From: Pseudeuparius sepicola
Taxonomy: Eukaryota > Arthropoda > Insecta > Coleoptera > Anthribidae
Direction of reading: 5' to 3'
Assembly: GCA_963920635.1 (NCBI GenBank)
Contig: OY987299.1
Coordinates: 22,026,901 to 22,090,900 of the forward strand
Length of the DNA stretch: 64,000 bases
Notes under the pieces: model-generated
What the model saw: the letters and a program-made list of their open reading frames with translations, nothing else
What the model was told of the DNA's origin: nothing
Databases searched by the model: none
Shown here: piece by piece, positions 33,345 to 44,994 of the stretch
Numbering within the stretch: position 1 is the stretch's first letter
Layout: every line of letters starts with the position of its first letter
Program-made: the position numbers and the translations under genes

Positions 33345-36300
33345 TTAAACTGGCAGATGGGCGCCTTCAGCATGAAAACCGTCCTTGTCAGCTGTGTAGG
33401 TGACTGTGATACTTGGGCCGCCAGCGGCATCAACGTAAGAATATGAACCACGGACTATCTTTACTTCGTTATCAGTCCCCGGGTTCAGAAATTGACCTTC
33501 TTCTTCAGCAGAGATGCCGTTGCTGGTTTCGAATCTTTAAAAAAGAATGTATTATTGTTGACTGGTATATTATTAAAGACTGCTCACGGCTGTCACGTCT
33601 GACACATTTTGGCTCACCATGCGCTTTCCGGAAATAAAATACAATGCAGAATACATTGTTAGCCATTAGAGCCATCTGCTTTCCAGGACATAAAGCTACA
33701 GCCGTGAGAAGTCTTTATAAATACGTCAGTCAACGGTATTATAGTTTGTTGTGCAAAAGTAATAATTGAAATGAGCGCATTCTCAGCTGTTGTGCTTGCA
33801 CATAAACTTTGTGTAAAGGTGGCATGGGAAAAAGAGTAATCCTAGCTTTCAGTAGATTTTGCTGAATTTTTTATATGTAGTAAGGCCTTAAAAGAAAGCT
33901 AAATATGAGAAGATTGTTGTGTGGGTGTACAAGGTAGTCCACAAATAAGGTCCAAAGTTACCGAAAATGGTGCCCAAATCGGTCATTTTTAAAGACATCT
34001 GTTGGCTTTGACCACCAACAAAGGAAACAAGTCATGCAAAAATGGACCTACACACCTATTAATTTTGTTTCTGTCATATCCTTGGGGTGTTCCAACAATA
34101 ATTAACAGGTATTTTCATTTTTGTTAACAATAATACAGTAACAGTAACAATAGTTTTAGAAAGTAATGTACAGGGTGGTCGACATAAAATTTTAAGCCCC
34201 GCGCCTAACTCCTTTATTTTTCGAGTTAAAGAAAACAATGTAGAGACAACAGTTTTAAGATTATTGATGAGATTTTACATGATTTTCATGAATTTAATAC
34301 AGGGTGCTGTGTACTCAATTGAACCGTAAACGTTTTGTTTCCAAGATAAAAATTTAAAATCAAAGGTTTGAACTGTATTCTGTATTGTAAAAACGGCTGG
34401 AGCAAACATATACAGGGTGTTTTATCTTAAGTGCGAACACACCCGTAAAATTTGTATTCTTCATCCGATTTTAGACGTTTTTTTTTCTAAAAATAGGCTA
34501 CAAAACACTCTACGCTGGTGGAAAATTTCAGTTCTCAATCTCAATTTTCAAGGACTACTACGATTTTTGTTCTAATAAAAAATTAAGAAAATCATTTAGC
34601 AATTTTTTATTTAAAATCTGATACCACAGCGTTAATTAGGACCAGGGACCCTTTAAAGTAAGGGGACCCAGCATTACACTTTCCAAAGTGAGGCCGTTTC
34701 TTTCCCCATTCTAATGATCTCAATGATGCCAACTATGCCATTTTATTGGAGAATCTATGGATATAACAGGTTCTATGATTGTTAGTAAAAATTAATATGA
34801 TTTCTAAAAATTAGATTTGACAATGTTCTGTCAACAAACACAGAATGTGGCAAGTGCCAAATGAATCAAATTTACTTTATATTTCAATTTGGTTTGCTGC
34901 AATTATTTCCAGGAATTTATGTAATATAAGTATGGTAAGTCAGGGCTGATTTTGCTTATTTGAGAATTTAGCGCTATTGTACCTTGTTACCAGGTTCCTC
35001 AAACCATTTGTAATATTATGCAGGTATAATAGGTACGTACTTGAACTTTCTTCCCTTGTTGAATGTATCTACCCAAAGAACTTTCACAGATTTCGGGATG
35101 GACTAATAAGATTAGGTCTTGTACTTAGTACTAATCATGTAGTTTTTCTCGGTGCTCATTTTTGTACTTTTATTTCTCTCCTAAGGTACCTCACAAACGT
35201 AAAATAAATTTATAGTTGTAGATAAAAACTGTTTAAGAAAAGACCTTACTGAAGCTACCTGCTTAATAATTTAATATTTAGGAAATACCATTTTTGTTTT
35301 GAATTACTTACTTATACGTAATACCCACGTAATGGGAATTGTAGGATTACTAAAGGTGAGACAAGAAAAATCTGGTTGCAATTATTGGGACTACTACAGG
35401 CGGCCGCATTACCTTTAACTGACTATCTGGAAGTTAGAAAACTTAAAAATTGTGAATTATGATGGGAAATATTTTGCCTCCTTTGGAATCTATGGCACTG
35501 GCATGTCACATAAAACCTGATGGCAGTTGGACACTGACATATAACATAACCTTGTACCAGCCCACTTATGTGGTGTCCTTGGAGATATACAGAAAACAAG
35601 GCTTCACTTTTCCTATGTGATAGACTGTGACATGCTGGGTCCCCTTATTTTAAAGAGTCCCTGATTAGGACACACCAAAATCCCCACATACCAAATTTTT
35701 ACGAAAAATATACAGGGAATTCTATTCTGCAAGGTGTGAAAGTTGAGCAAAATAAGAATTTTAAAGGTATCTGGCGATGATGAGTCAAGTGTGCCATGGA
35801 ATTACTTCAAAACAGTTGGATGATGAACAGGACTACTCACAGTGTCGATGTGCAAAGATCCAATAAAAAATATACTGTAGCAACTTGAAATGCTGAATTT
35901 TTTAAACTTTATACAGGTCAAAAATCGAGTATATCAAAACCACCCCAGACATTATAAACGAACTAAGTCTAAAAATACAGAATCCTGCCAGTCAGTAAGT
36001 CCATATGAGTTAAGGTGGCTGGTGTGCCATAACAGGAAACGCACAGAAAATGTATCATCTTAGACAGTGACTTTATTGGTAAAGGTCCAACAATTTGAAT
36101 TGTTTTTATTTGTTGGTGGATGATGTAAAGAAATAAATTACTTTTGTGTTTATTAATATTTTTTCAATGATTCCAGAGCACTCCTGACCAGTATAAAGTT
36201 TAATAAAAATTCAGAATTTTGAGATCGCACAGAAAAAAGACCCTGTATATTTTTGTATTGAATCTTTGCACACCAACACTTTGAGTAGTCCTGTTGATCA

Positions 36301-37425
36301 TTCATATGTTTTGACTGGATTCCATGGCACACTTGACTTTCCAGATGCCTTTAAATTTCCTATTTTGCTCAACTTTGATACCCCGCAGAATGGAACTCCC
36401 TGTACATGTTTTGTTCAAATTTGGTATACGGGGGTTTTAGGGTGTCCTGACGGTGTGGTGTCAGATTTTAACTAAAAAAATCGCCAAATGGTTTTCGTCA
36501 TCTTTTACTAGAAAAAAATGCGTAGTAGGCCTTGAAAATTGAGATTAAGACCTGAAATTTTGCACCAACGTAAAAAAAAATTTACGTGGCGTATTTTTAG
36601 AAAAAAAGGCGACTAGAATCGGATGAAGAATACAAATTTTACGGGGGTGTTAACACTTAAGATGAAACACCCTCTATATATTTTGCTCCAGCCGTTTTTA
36701 CAATACAGAATAAAGGGCGTTCAAACCTTTTATTTTAAATTTTTGTCTTGGAAACAAAACGTTTTCGGTTCAATTGAGTATAAGAAAAAAATGTTGAAAA
36801 TAGTGCCCTTATAACATTTATAGTCGACGTTTTAGAGGCATTGTTTTCATCATTATTTCTTGTACTCAATTTATCTGCAAACGTTTCGTATGCGAGGTAC
36901 ACAGGGTGTGAAAAATTTAGACTTGAACGCCATCTATTGTAAAAACAGCTGAATCCACATGTAATTAGGAATCAGACTATATAAACATTTTTGGCAATAT
37001 TCCTTTTTTTACGTAAGGACAAACGCTTGAATCCTATGTAGTTCCAAATAACTTGAGTGCGTTTTAGTGCGAAGATATTTTAATCCAAAAGGCGTTATAG
37101 TTACAGTCACGTTTAACTAAGCTTACCCAAATCGGTATGGGCCAAGTCCATTGTTGTCAAAGTGTGATTTCAGGATAACGGGTGCACCATCCTTGGATTG
37201 GGGAGCAGCGGTGACAACTGCTACAATGGCGACGACAACAGAAACCTGGTTGACAAGCACATTTTTTATAAATCACGTAGTTGATTATCAGGTAATGGAT
37301 ATTTTTCTAGATCAAGATCGTTCAAATTAAAAAAATGAGATTAATGCTATATATTTTTCCTGGCAGAATTTAAAGTATAATGAATCCAAGTATATACTAA
37401 TTTTAAGACCACTCACTACTTTCAT
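33345..37425 (-). CDS. RR-1 cuticular protein, gene 3 (3 exons)
   Basis: Secreted chitin-binding cuticle protein. Exons (minus) 37425-37417 (Met-Lys-Val, donor GTGAGT), 37245-37127 (acceptor CAACCAG, donor GTAAGC) and 33534-33345 (acceptor TTAAAG) give 105 aa. Signal peptide to about residue 17-18 (...VVTA before APQ). RR-1 region: FETSNGISAEEEGQF, VRGSYSYVDAAGG, TVTYTADKDGFHAEGAHLP. The core is more diverged than in its neighbours (ADKDG for ADENG, an inserted Gly-Pro near the loop), suggesting a specialised or relaxed paralogue. Intron 2 (3.6 kb) contains a 2.6-kb foldback complex and a MITE ending 22 bases from exon 3. TATA box about 69 bases before the ATG. Confidence 0.9.
33557..33735. 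mobile_element. MITE with CGTTGACTG ends (copy 2)
   Basis: 179 bp, same family as 1458-1636: GTTGACTGGTATATTATTAA...AAGACTGCTCACGGCTGT and complement ACAGCCGTGAGAAGTC...GTCAGTCAACG. Flanks GTATTATT/GTATTATA make a 7-8 bp duplication. It is in gene 3 intron 2, with its inner edge only 22 bases from the exon 3 acceptor. Confidence 0.83.
34170..36850. mobile_element. Large nested foldback in gene 3 intron 2
   Basis: About 2.6 kb. Successive blocks pair across a centre near 35500: GTACTCAATTGAACC with GGTTCAATTGAGTA, AAACGGCTGGAGCAAA with TTTGCTCCAGCCGTTT, TACAGGGTGTTTTATCTTAA with CTTAAGATGAAACACCCTC, and AAAATTTGTATTCTTCATCC with complement. Inner parts (35670-35860, 36230-36470) match 46100-46230 and 47060-47310 (CATCTGGCGA..., GTGCCATGGAATC). 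No transposase. Confidence 0.75.
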
Positions 37426-37427
37426 CA

Positions 37428-40258
37428 TGTTTGATGATTTTTGCAGAGATAACAATATTGTGCATTCGCTAAAAAAATCGAATCTCTTTTTATATCAACG
37501 GTAGCCTCCCACTTTGGAAGGAGCATTCAGGTAGATTTGATATTTAAAGTGTTTAAATTAGCATTTGGAATAATCCAATAACCTTTATCTACGACCCGTT
37601 CTTGTGCTCATCTTTTTTGCGACGTCTGTGATACAAATTGCGAACGGAGGAACAAATTATTGGACTGACGACCCGATTTGTTCAGTAATAATATATGATG
37701 CCAACTTATATAATAAGGTACTTACAGATGAATATTATATAAAAAAAACAGATTAATCCATTGACCACACCTGCATATTGAAGACCTGGTGCAGTGTGCT
37801 GTGCATAGCGCTGTTTCAAGCGGTCGCCACTGGAGCCACACGGCGAAAAAATCGACAGGGTGGTTTAATGTTAAAAACACCGTTGTTGCAAATCTATTAT
37901 AAAATAAAAACAGCAAAGGTGTTTGTTACAACGAATTTATACAAAATGAAATAAAATGCTTGTTTATTATATCCCTTTAATTTGACAAGTGTACATGGCA
38001 TGTTTCCATAGATTTTCTGAGAAAGCGGGTCTAAAAAGCAAGCAATAGTATTTTGGTACCTTTTGGTTTGAAATGAAGTCCATGGCTTACTGTAGTGCAT
38101 GATTTTTCAGTTTCTTCTTTATACAGGGTGTTCCGCACAAGAACCGACACAGAGCAGGAGCATACAGGGGAGCCCAAAATAAGGTGATTTAACGCAACTT
38201 ACCTCTATACTAAGTTGCACCCCTGAGAATTATAGGCCTTGAAAGTGGGCTTTGAAATTTCGAAAAAATCAATATCGCAGTTATTTTTGAACTTGGAAAA
38301 ACCAAATTTGGTACACGTTGTGGGTGTATCAAGGGCATTAATTGACAGGAAACTCAGTTCAATTGTACCATTTTAAAGGGTTGATACAAAGTGATGCACC
38401 TTAAAAACGTGACAAAACTTTTTTCTCCGTTGGTGGGCTGGCAAAATTGTTACTTTGTGTTATGAAGAATTTAATATAAAACTTTTTTTACTCTTATTAT
38501 TTTTCGAAAAACTTTATCACTTTCGCCAAAAACGCGAATAACTGAAAAGACGTATTGCAGATGTGATATTTAAAATCTCTGAAAATTCATAAGTTGGCTA
38601 TGAAATTAAACGTCAAACTTGAATAACAACCATTTAATGGAAAATGACTATTTTATTACTAAACTCAACTCAACTGGTGTATCGAGTACCTATCTGAAAA
38701 CAAAAATAATATATTTTACTTTATATTAATACAAAAGATACAACCCCTATTTAAAAAAATGCATATCTTCTATGCGCACTCTTGGATCCAAACAGTACGC
38801 AGTGTTAGTTGTACAATTAGGTTAGGAAAAGCAATAAAAATATTTAAAGAGTACGCATTAGATGACTTCTTGCGGGTACCTACTATTTGCGACACAGACA
38901 AATTTAGGATATATCTCATTTCGTCAATATATGCAACCAGATTCTATATAACCTATTAAACCCCATCTAAGCCACATAGTCAGTTGTGATTATGTTAAAC
39001 TTCAATTAGATAAGATACTGCCTACGGTACACACGGTACACACAAAAGTTATAAAATAATACACCAATTCCGTTTATTTACATTTTTGTTCTTTGGATTT
39101 TCCTCTCAGGGTACCTAACCCAATGTTGTTTAAACTAACCAAAATACTTATACTGAAAGATTGTATTAGTTGTGTTGGTTGGTTTTTACGCCTGATTGCA
39201 GAAAAACTCTTTTTTACAATTTCTCTACGTTTCGACTGCTATTCAGTCTTCTTCAGGACACTACAATAATGAAAACTTTTTTTTTAATAAAACATGGTGT
39301 TAACAACAGGTACGATAAATTTTTGTTTTTACATTAAAATAAGTTAGTTAAGAAGCATAACAACACACAGACACAAAAGTCCATAGGTTTAAAAAGTTCT
39401 TAAGTTATAACTAATTACTCTCTGATATTCTAAATATAAGTTTTCTTTTTCTTTAAATATAAAAAAAATAATTATGAGGCAACAGGTACTTACATGTACA
39501 ACGAATTTTTCTTTGTTATGTAGTAACACATTTGTTTGTAGGGACCCATAAATAAGAACTATTTAAAATTGGTGTGAAAGATTGCTTTGTGAAAGATTGC
39601 TTTGTGAAAGATTGCTTTGTTACAGGTAACAATTCGGCAATGAGGAATATCTGGCTAACGGGCCCGTCGGACGTTTGGTTCTCACATCTTGCCAAGGCCA
39701 ACTGACAGAAAAAGTCGCACAATAATGACTTACTTTGCTGCCGATTTCTGAGCTTCTATAAAGACGATTTATTTTAGTGTCGATTATAAAATACAAAACA
39801 CAGCTTCTAATTTTTTTAATTAAAGGTTATTTATTTGTTATATTTTTTATCTTTTATCTGTTGTAGTTTTGAGGCAAACTTGATAACTAATTTTATATGG
39901 ATAAGAAAGGCTGAATGATTGTGAAGAAGTTCTCATGTAAAATTATACACGAAAAACGTGCTAATTTGTGCAAAGATCCGCTAGTGAAATGCAAAGGCCA
40001 AGGTCAAGGACTTAAACTTACAACTTGGTTTCATTCATCTTGTCCTGATTGGATGTATTCGTATCTTCAAGTTTAGCTCATTTAGTCGACGGATGCTATT
40101 CAAATAGCAAGGTATCACTACATACCTACATTTAAAATAACTGGAAATGTAGGTGCTGGTCAGGGAAACAGGAGAGAATACCGAAGCTTCTAAAATTACT
40201 TAAATCAATTCAGTATTCCAAATTCCTTTACCAAATTAATTTTAATCAACACTGAATA
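37428..40258. other. Intergenic between divergent genes 3 and 4, part 1
   Basis: Contains a dispersed repeat at 37920-38100 (inverted relative of 20484-20640), a solitary TACAGGGTGTTCCGCAC end at about 38123, a hammerhead-like CGTTTCGACTG...CAGTCTTCTTCAG motif at 39228-39256, and the 15-bp repeat GTGAAAGATTGCTTT three times at about 39575-39619. No supported gene. Confidence 0.55.
37486..37494 (-). promoter_or_regulatory. TATA box of gene 3
   Basis: TATAAAAAG on the minus strand, 69 bases before the ATG at 37425, the same spacing as in genes 2, 4 and 5. Confidence 0.7.
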
Positions 40259-41178
40259 TACAGTGCCCGCCAAAAAGTTGTAACCATAATGGATTTTTTT
40301 TTTATTTTTGGGCTAAGATGAAACTAATCTGTGGCGATCATCTCTGCTTCCAAAAAGATTCGAAATGAGATCATTAAACGTCGTGACGTCATTTGACATA
40401 CATGTCAAAAATGACATTTAATTGAATAAATGGCCAAAATACGCTTTATTTGTGATTTTATCGAAAAAAGTTATTTGAAAAAGGTGCTTGGAATTTTATT
40501 TTACTTCTATGTGCAAATTTTCAGACAAAAATTCTGACAATGATAAATTTTTAATTTTTTTGAAAAAATATAAAAACTAATAAATTTAATTTTTTTCGGT
40601 GTGCCATATTTGACTTCAGAATTGTTTGCATATCATCTAAACGTGATATTTTTTAGTTATGGACCCTTTTTGGGTCGTAATCAGCTAGTTTCAAGAAAAA
40701 CTCAACTAAAAGGTGCAATTTTTTACGATTTATTTTTTGTTACAATGTATTGCCAGATGTATTTGCTAATTGTTAGTTGAGTTGAGCTAAACTTAAAAAT
40801 ATTACGTTTGGATGATAGGCAAACAATTCTAAAGTCAAATATGGCACACCGAAAAAAAAAATTATTTCATATTTTTTCAAAAAAATAAAAAATATCATTG
40901 TTAGAATTTTTGACTGAAAATTTGCACGTAGAGGTAAAATAAAATTCCAAGGAACTTTTTCAAATAACTTTTTTCGATAAAATCACAAATGAAGCGTATT
41001 TTGGCCATTTATTGAATTAACTGTAATTTTTGACAGGTATGTCAAATGACGTCACGACGTTTAATGATCTCATTTCGAATCTTTTTGTAAGCAGGGATGA
41101 TCGCCCCAGAGTAGTTTCATCTTAGCCCAAAAATAAAAAAAAATCCCTTATGGTTCCAACTTTTTGGCGGGCACTGTA
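40259..41178. mobile_element. Tc1/mariner-type foldback, 920 bp
   Basis: TACAGTGCCCGCCAAAAAG at the left and its complement CTTTTTGGCGGGCACTGTA at the right (one base differs inside), TA at both ends. Arms of about 400 bp pair almost throughout (CGTCACGACGTTTAATGAT and TGACATTTGACATA-type blocks). The non-coding interior suggests an internally duplicated MITE. Confidence 0.87.
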
Positions 41179-41789
41179 TATAGTGCGACCATGTGCGATT
41201 GAGCAGTTCCTGTGATTTTGTTTACACTTACCTACTGACTCTTTAAAATAGAGCGACTATACCGAACAACTGTTTGCTACATCGCATCTACATCGTATAT
41301 TTATTAGATGTACGGGGTGTTCTAGGTTTTATCTGTCAAAGTATATCTACTCTTTGCCCCATTTTGCTCTCTGTACTCGTGTAATTTTGTCCATTTAGTG
41401 TTTCATTATATCGAAATGCCAGCTCTTGTTTTCTGAAGATTATTAAACGACAACAATTATTTTACAAATATATCTAGGTAATATTAAGGTTTCGTAAATG
41501 AGATAGTTGGTGTTTTTTTGCCCCATAGTGTTAGTAAGCTATCTACTATGTATGTGTTATGTATAATGTATATGTATAAATGCGTACATTTATTATGGAA
41601 TCTCGATAAGGAAGAGCAAAATTATAGTCGTGGCACTAATAATAATTGTCAGGCGAAACTAGTTTTAAAGGTTAACTCCTAAAAATAGGAATTTCCGTCT
41701 TCCCACAGCAATATTTTTGAAAATGATTCAAAAAAAATATTCTCGGCTGGTTTGGCGGGGGACTTATCATTAGTGTTAGCAGAAACGCA
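41179..41789. promoter_or_regulatory. Upstream flank of gene 4
   Basis: About 600 bp between a foldback element and the gene 4 TATA box. Probably contains the proximal enhancer, but no binding site can be named from sequence alone. Confidence 0.35.
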
Positions 41790-41797
41790 TATAAAAG
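41790..41797 (+). promoter_or_regulatory. TATA box of gene 4
   Basis: TATAAAAG, 65 bases before the ATG at 41855. Confidence 0.8.
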
Positions 41798-41854
41798 TTC
41801 AACATCATAAAAACTGATCACAAGTAACCCAAGTGATTGTCTTCACCGATAAAC

Positions 41855-42713
41855 ATGAAAGTGGTAAGTGTGTGCTCCAAACCAATTTAATTGTCCGAAT
41901 TGTTAAAGTACTTACACATGTTAGGTAAGTAGGTACCTATTCATACAAGCACAGAAAATGTAGCCTTGGGCAACTATAAGGAATTTCAGTAATGATAGTA
42001 CCATCGATTTTATAGGTAAACAAGAAACGCTCACAGATGAGACGTTCCAGTGAATTTTTGTTGACTTTTTAGAGTACGCGAAACAAACCTTCGGCAGAGT
42101 GTGTATATGTCAATCCGCCAAGGCAATTTTTTAAGAAAATCACACGACAATGAATTATTACACTATGTGTGCATTTTTTTCACCTTTCAACTTAACACAA
42201 ATACATTTTTTTTCAGGCCCTCGTGTGTTTGGTCCTTGTCGCAGTCGCTGTTGCAGCCCCAGCTGATAAAGATGCCATTATTACCCATCAGGAATTTGAC
42301 AATCTTGGAGTTAATCAATACGCATGGAGGTAATTAATGTTGGTACTATTTTTCTTTATTGTTTAACAAAAATAGGACCCATCCCTATTTTTTATTTTTG
42401 ACTTCATAAAACACAATATATAAGTTGCACAATTGGGCCGTATCAGATATTCTACAGGATGTCTTAAAACCAATTATATTTGCCGGAGGATGTTTTACAC
42501 TTCCCTTTTTTATTCTCTTGCAGTTTTAAAACCAACAACGACATCTCCCAACAAGAGCAGGGGCAGCTGAAGAACGAGGGCACCGACACCGAAGCTCTTT
42601 CCGTACGAGGCACCTACGCATATACAGGCGCTGATGGCATTCCCTACAAAGTTGATTACTTGGCCGACGAGAATGGATTCCAACCGAAAGGTGACCATCT
42701 CCCAGCCGCCTAA
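41855..42713 (+). CDS. RR-1 cuticular protein, gene 4 (3 exons)
   Basis: Secreted chitin-binding cuticle protein and the most compact gene in the cluster. Exons 41855-41863 (Met-Lys-Val, donor GTAAGT), 42217-42329 (acceptor TTTCAG, donor GTAATT) and 42524-42713 (acceptor TTGCAG) encode 103 aa. Signal peptide ends ...VAVAA before PADKD. RR-1 region: FKTNNDISQQEQGQLKNEG, VRGTYAYTGADG, VDYLADENGFQPKGDHLP. The second junction splits a Ser codon (AG|T). Introns of 353 and 194 bp contain no transposons, unlike those of genes 2 and 3. Poly(A): AATAAA at about 42903. Promoter TATA at 41790. Confidence 0.95.
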
Positions 42714-42902
42714 TAAGGGCTGAATTGCCTTTGAAGTCCTTTTCTGGGATAATACAGCTACTACTGCCTAAGTTATTGTGTTCAAGTTCATATTCGTCAT
42801 TGTATAGTATTCTAAGTATTCTAAAATACATTTGTAAAACTCACGTATTTATTATATTTGCAAATATTTGGAGGTTCAGTAATAATTATTATTGATTAAG
42901 AA

Positions 42903-42908
42903 AATAAA
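42903..42908 (+). terminator. Candidate poly(A) signal of gene 4
   Basis: AATAAA about 190 bases after the stop codon. An earlier near-miss (AATACA, about 42822) is also possible. Confidence 0.45.
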
Positions 42909-43237
42909 TTTCTTATCGAAAAAACCTTAATAATCTCCCTCGAGGCAATAAGAGTAATCTATACGTTACGTAACCTAACTTAATTCCGCTAACTTTAAAA
43001 ATAAAGTTTCTTTACTACACTAGATATACAGTGTGTTCCATAATAACATTAATATCTAATCTTCCTCGAGACAATAAGAATTCATCTATAAGTTACGTAA
43101 ACTAACTTAACTCTGCTAACTTTAAACATAAAGATACAGTGTGTTCCACCTAAAGTGCGAACGCCCCCTGACTTTTTTCATAGTGTAATAGAGTGTCGCT
43201 CATGTTTCTCAGGTATAGCCTACTCTTATCATATTTA

Positions 43238-43859
43238 TACAGAGTGTCTCACTTAAGAGTGAAACAACCTTAGTAGATGGTATTGTTGCCTACTTATTAC
43301 CAAAAAATTAGTCTCTTACATCAAATTCAAAGCCACCTGCGATGCCACAATCGAAGCTAAAAATTCGAAAGTAATTTTAGGCTTGTTTTTAAAAAAAATT
43401 TACTAAAAAAAGTTGTTCTGATTCGATCCAGAACCCTAAATCCAAAATTTTGTCAAAATCAAAAAAATATTAAATAAAAAAATTAAGTAAAAATTCAAAA
43501 AAAGAAAATTTGTTTTGTAGCTTTTAATATTATTTTGAAATGATTACTTTTTGAAAACAACTAGCTTTCAAAACTTTCATGGCACACATTTCTAAACGCA
43601 GAAAATTCTTAAATTACTATTTTTGAACTTTAATTTTTTTTATTCAATATTTTTTGTTTTTAACAAAACAAAATATGATTTTCGGATTTTTAGCCTCGAT
43701 TGTGACATCGCAAGTGACTTTGACTTTGGAGTAGGCAACTAATTTTTTTGTAAATTAGTAAGGCACAATGCCATCTACTTTTGGGAAAAATTTCGTTCTG
43801 GTCGGTTAAAAATTAAAGACGTTATAAGGTTGTTTCACTCTTAAGTAAGACACTCTGTA
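43238..43859. mobile_element. Foldback element, TACAGAGTGTCTCACTTAA ends
   Basis: About 620 bp. Left TACAGAGTGTCTCACTTAAG, right complement CTTAAGTAAGACACTCTGTA, TA at both ends; GTGAAACAACCTTA pairs with TAAGGTTGTTTCAC. Only four bases separate it from the next foldback. No coding potential. Confidence 0.82.
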
Positions 43860-43863
43860 CATA

Positions 43864-44994
43864 TACGGGGTGTTTCTAAATTATGATGCCAACGTAATAT
43901 GAATAAATTAGTAAATGAGTAAATTTCCTATAAACATGGGTTCTAAAATGCACAATAAGAAAGTTACAGGGCGATGAAAGTATAGTTTGAAAAACACCTT
44001 TATCGCAATAACTTCTAAGAAGTTATGCAATTTAAATGAAACTTGGTGCAATTCTTTAGTAACTGAAGTGCAACAATTTTGTGTAAAAACGATTTATTCC
44101 CATCGACCAGAGGCGGAGGGGCGGGGTAGCACAATGGGTTTTCTACTCATAACTTTTTTGAGACTTTTTGGTCTCGCCGGTTCATCATTTTAGTGCGTCT
44201 TTTTATTTTGCAACAAAAATGTACTCTCGTTTCATAATGATAAAATCAACCGTTTGCGTTGAAATCGGCAAAATGTGCCCCAAAACACCTGTTAACTCCA
44301 AAATTCGAAAAATAAAATTATTGCCTACCGCATTTACAAATGAATTGTACGTTCAAAATTAAGAAAAAATGCCTAATGGATATTGAATAAAACATCACAG
44401 GTTTTGCTGAAATATGGATTTCAAAATTTTTTCGACTTGAATCAGTTCCATTTTGAAAGCGAAAAATTTTTGATACATAGTTCATAGGGAACTTTTTGTC
44501 ACTTTGAATGGTACAATTATTTTGTAAAATTTGAAAGCGGTAGTTGAAAACTTTATTTTTCGAATTTTGGAGTTAACATGTGTTTTGGAGTACATTTTTC
44601 CGATTTCAACACAAACGGTTGATTTTATCGTTAAGAAACAAGAGTACAAAATAAAAAGATGCACTAAAATGATGAACCGGCGAGACCAAAAAGATAATCT
44701 CAAAAAAGTTATGAGTAGAAAACCCATTGTGCTACCCCGCCCCTCCGCCTCTGGTCGATGGGAATAAATCGTTTTTACGCAAAATTGTTGCACTTCAGTT
44801 ACTTAAGAATTGCACCAAGTTTCATTTAAATTGCATAACTTCTGTAGAAGCGTTGTAGAAGTTATTGCGATAAAGGTGTTTGTAACTTTCTTATTGTGCA
44901 TTTTAGGACCCCTATTTATAGGAAACTTTTTGTTCAAAATTACATTTTCTATCTGTCGTATTACGTTGGCACCATAATTTAGAAACACCCTGTA
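43864..44994. mobile_element. Foldback family F1, copy 1
   Basis: About 1.13 kb. Ends TACGGGGTGTTTCTAAATTA and TAATTTAGAAACACCCTGTA; arms contain ATCGACCAGAGGCGGAGGGG and complement, and AACCGTTTGCGTTGAAATCG and complement. The same family recurs at 50477-51603. ORF pairs on both strands here are mirror images of one sequence, not genes. Confidence 0.85.

Noticed and set aside
42480..42713. Gene 4 third exon as a single-exon gene starting at 42480
   Set aside because: The upstream ATG lies in the intron; the CTTGCAG acceptor at 42523 and exons 1-2 give a proper signal peptide and frame.
44482..44793. 103-codon minus ORF and its + strand partner at 43987-44362
   Set aside because: Both are readings of the two arms of one foldback element; the same peptide recurs at 51116-51403 in another copy.
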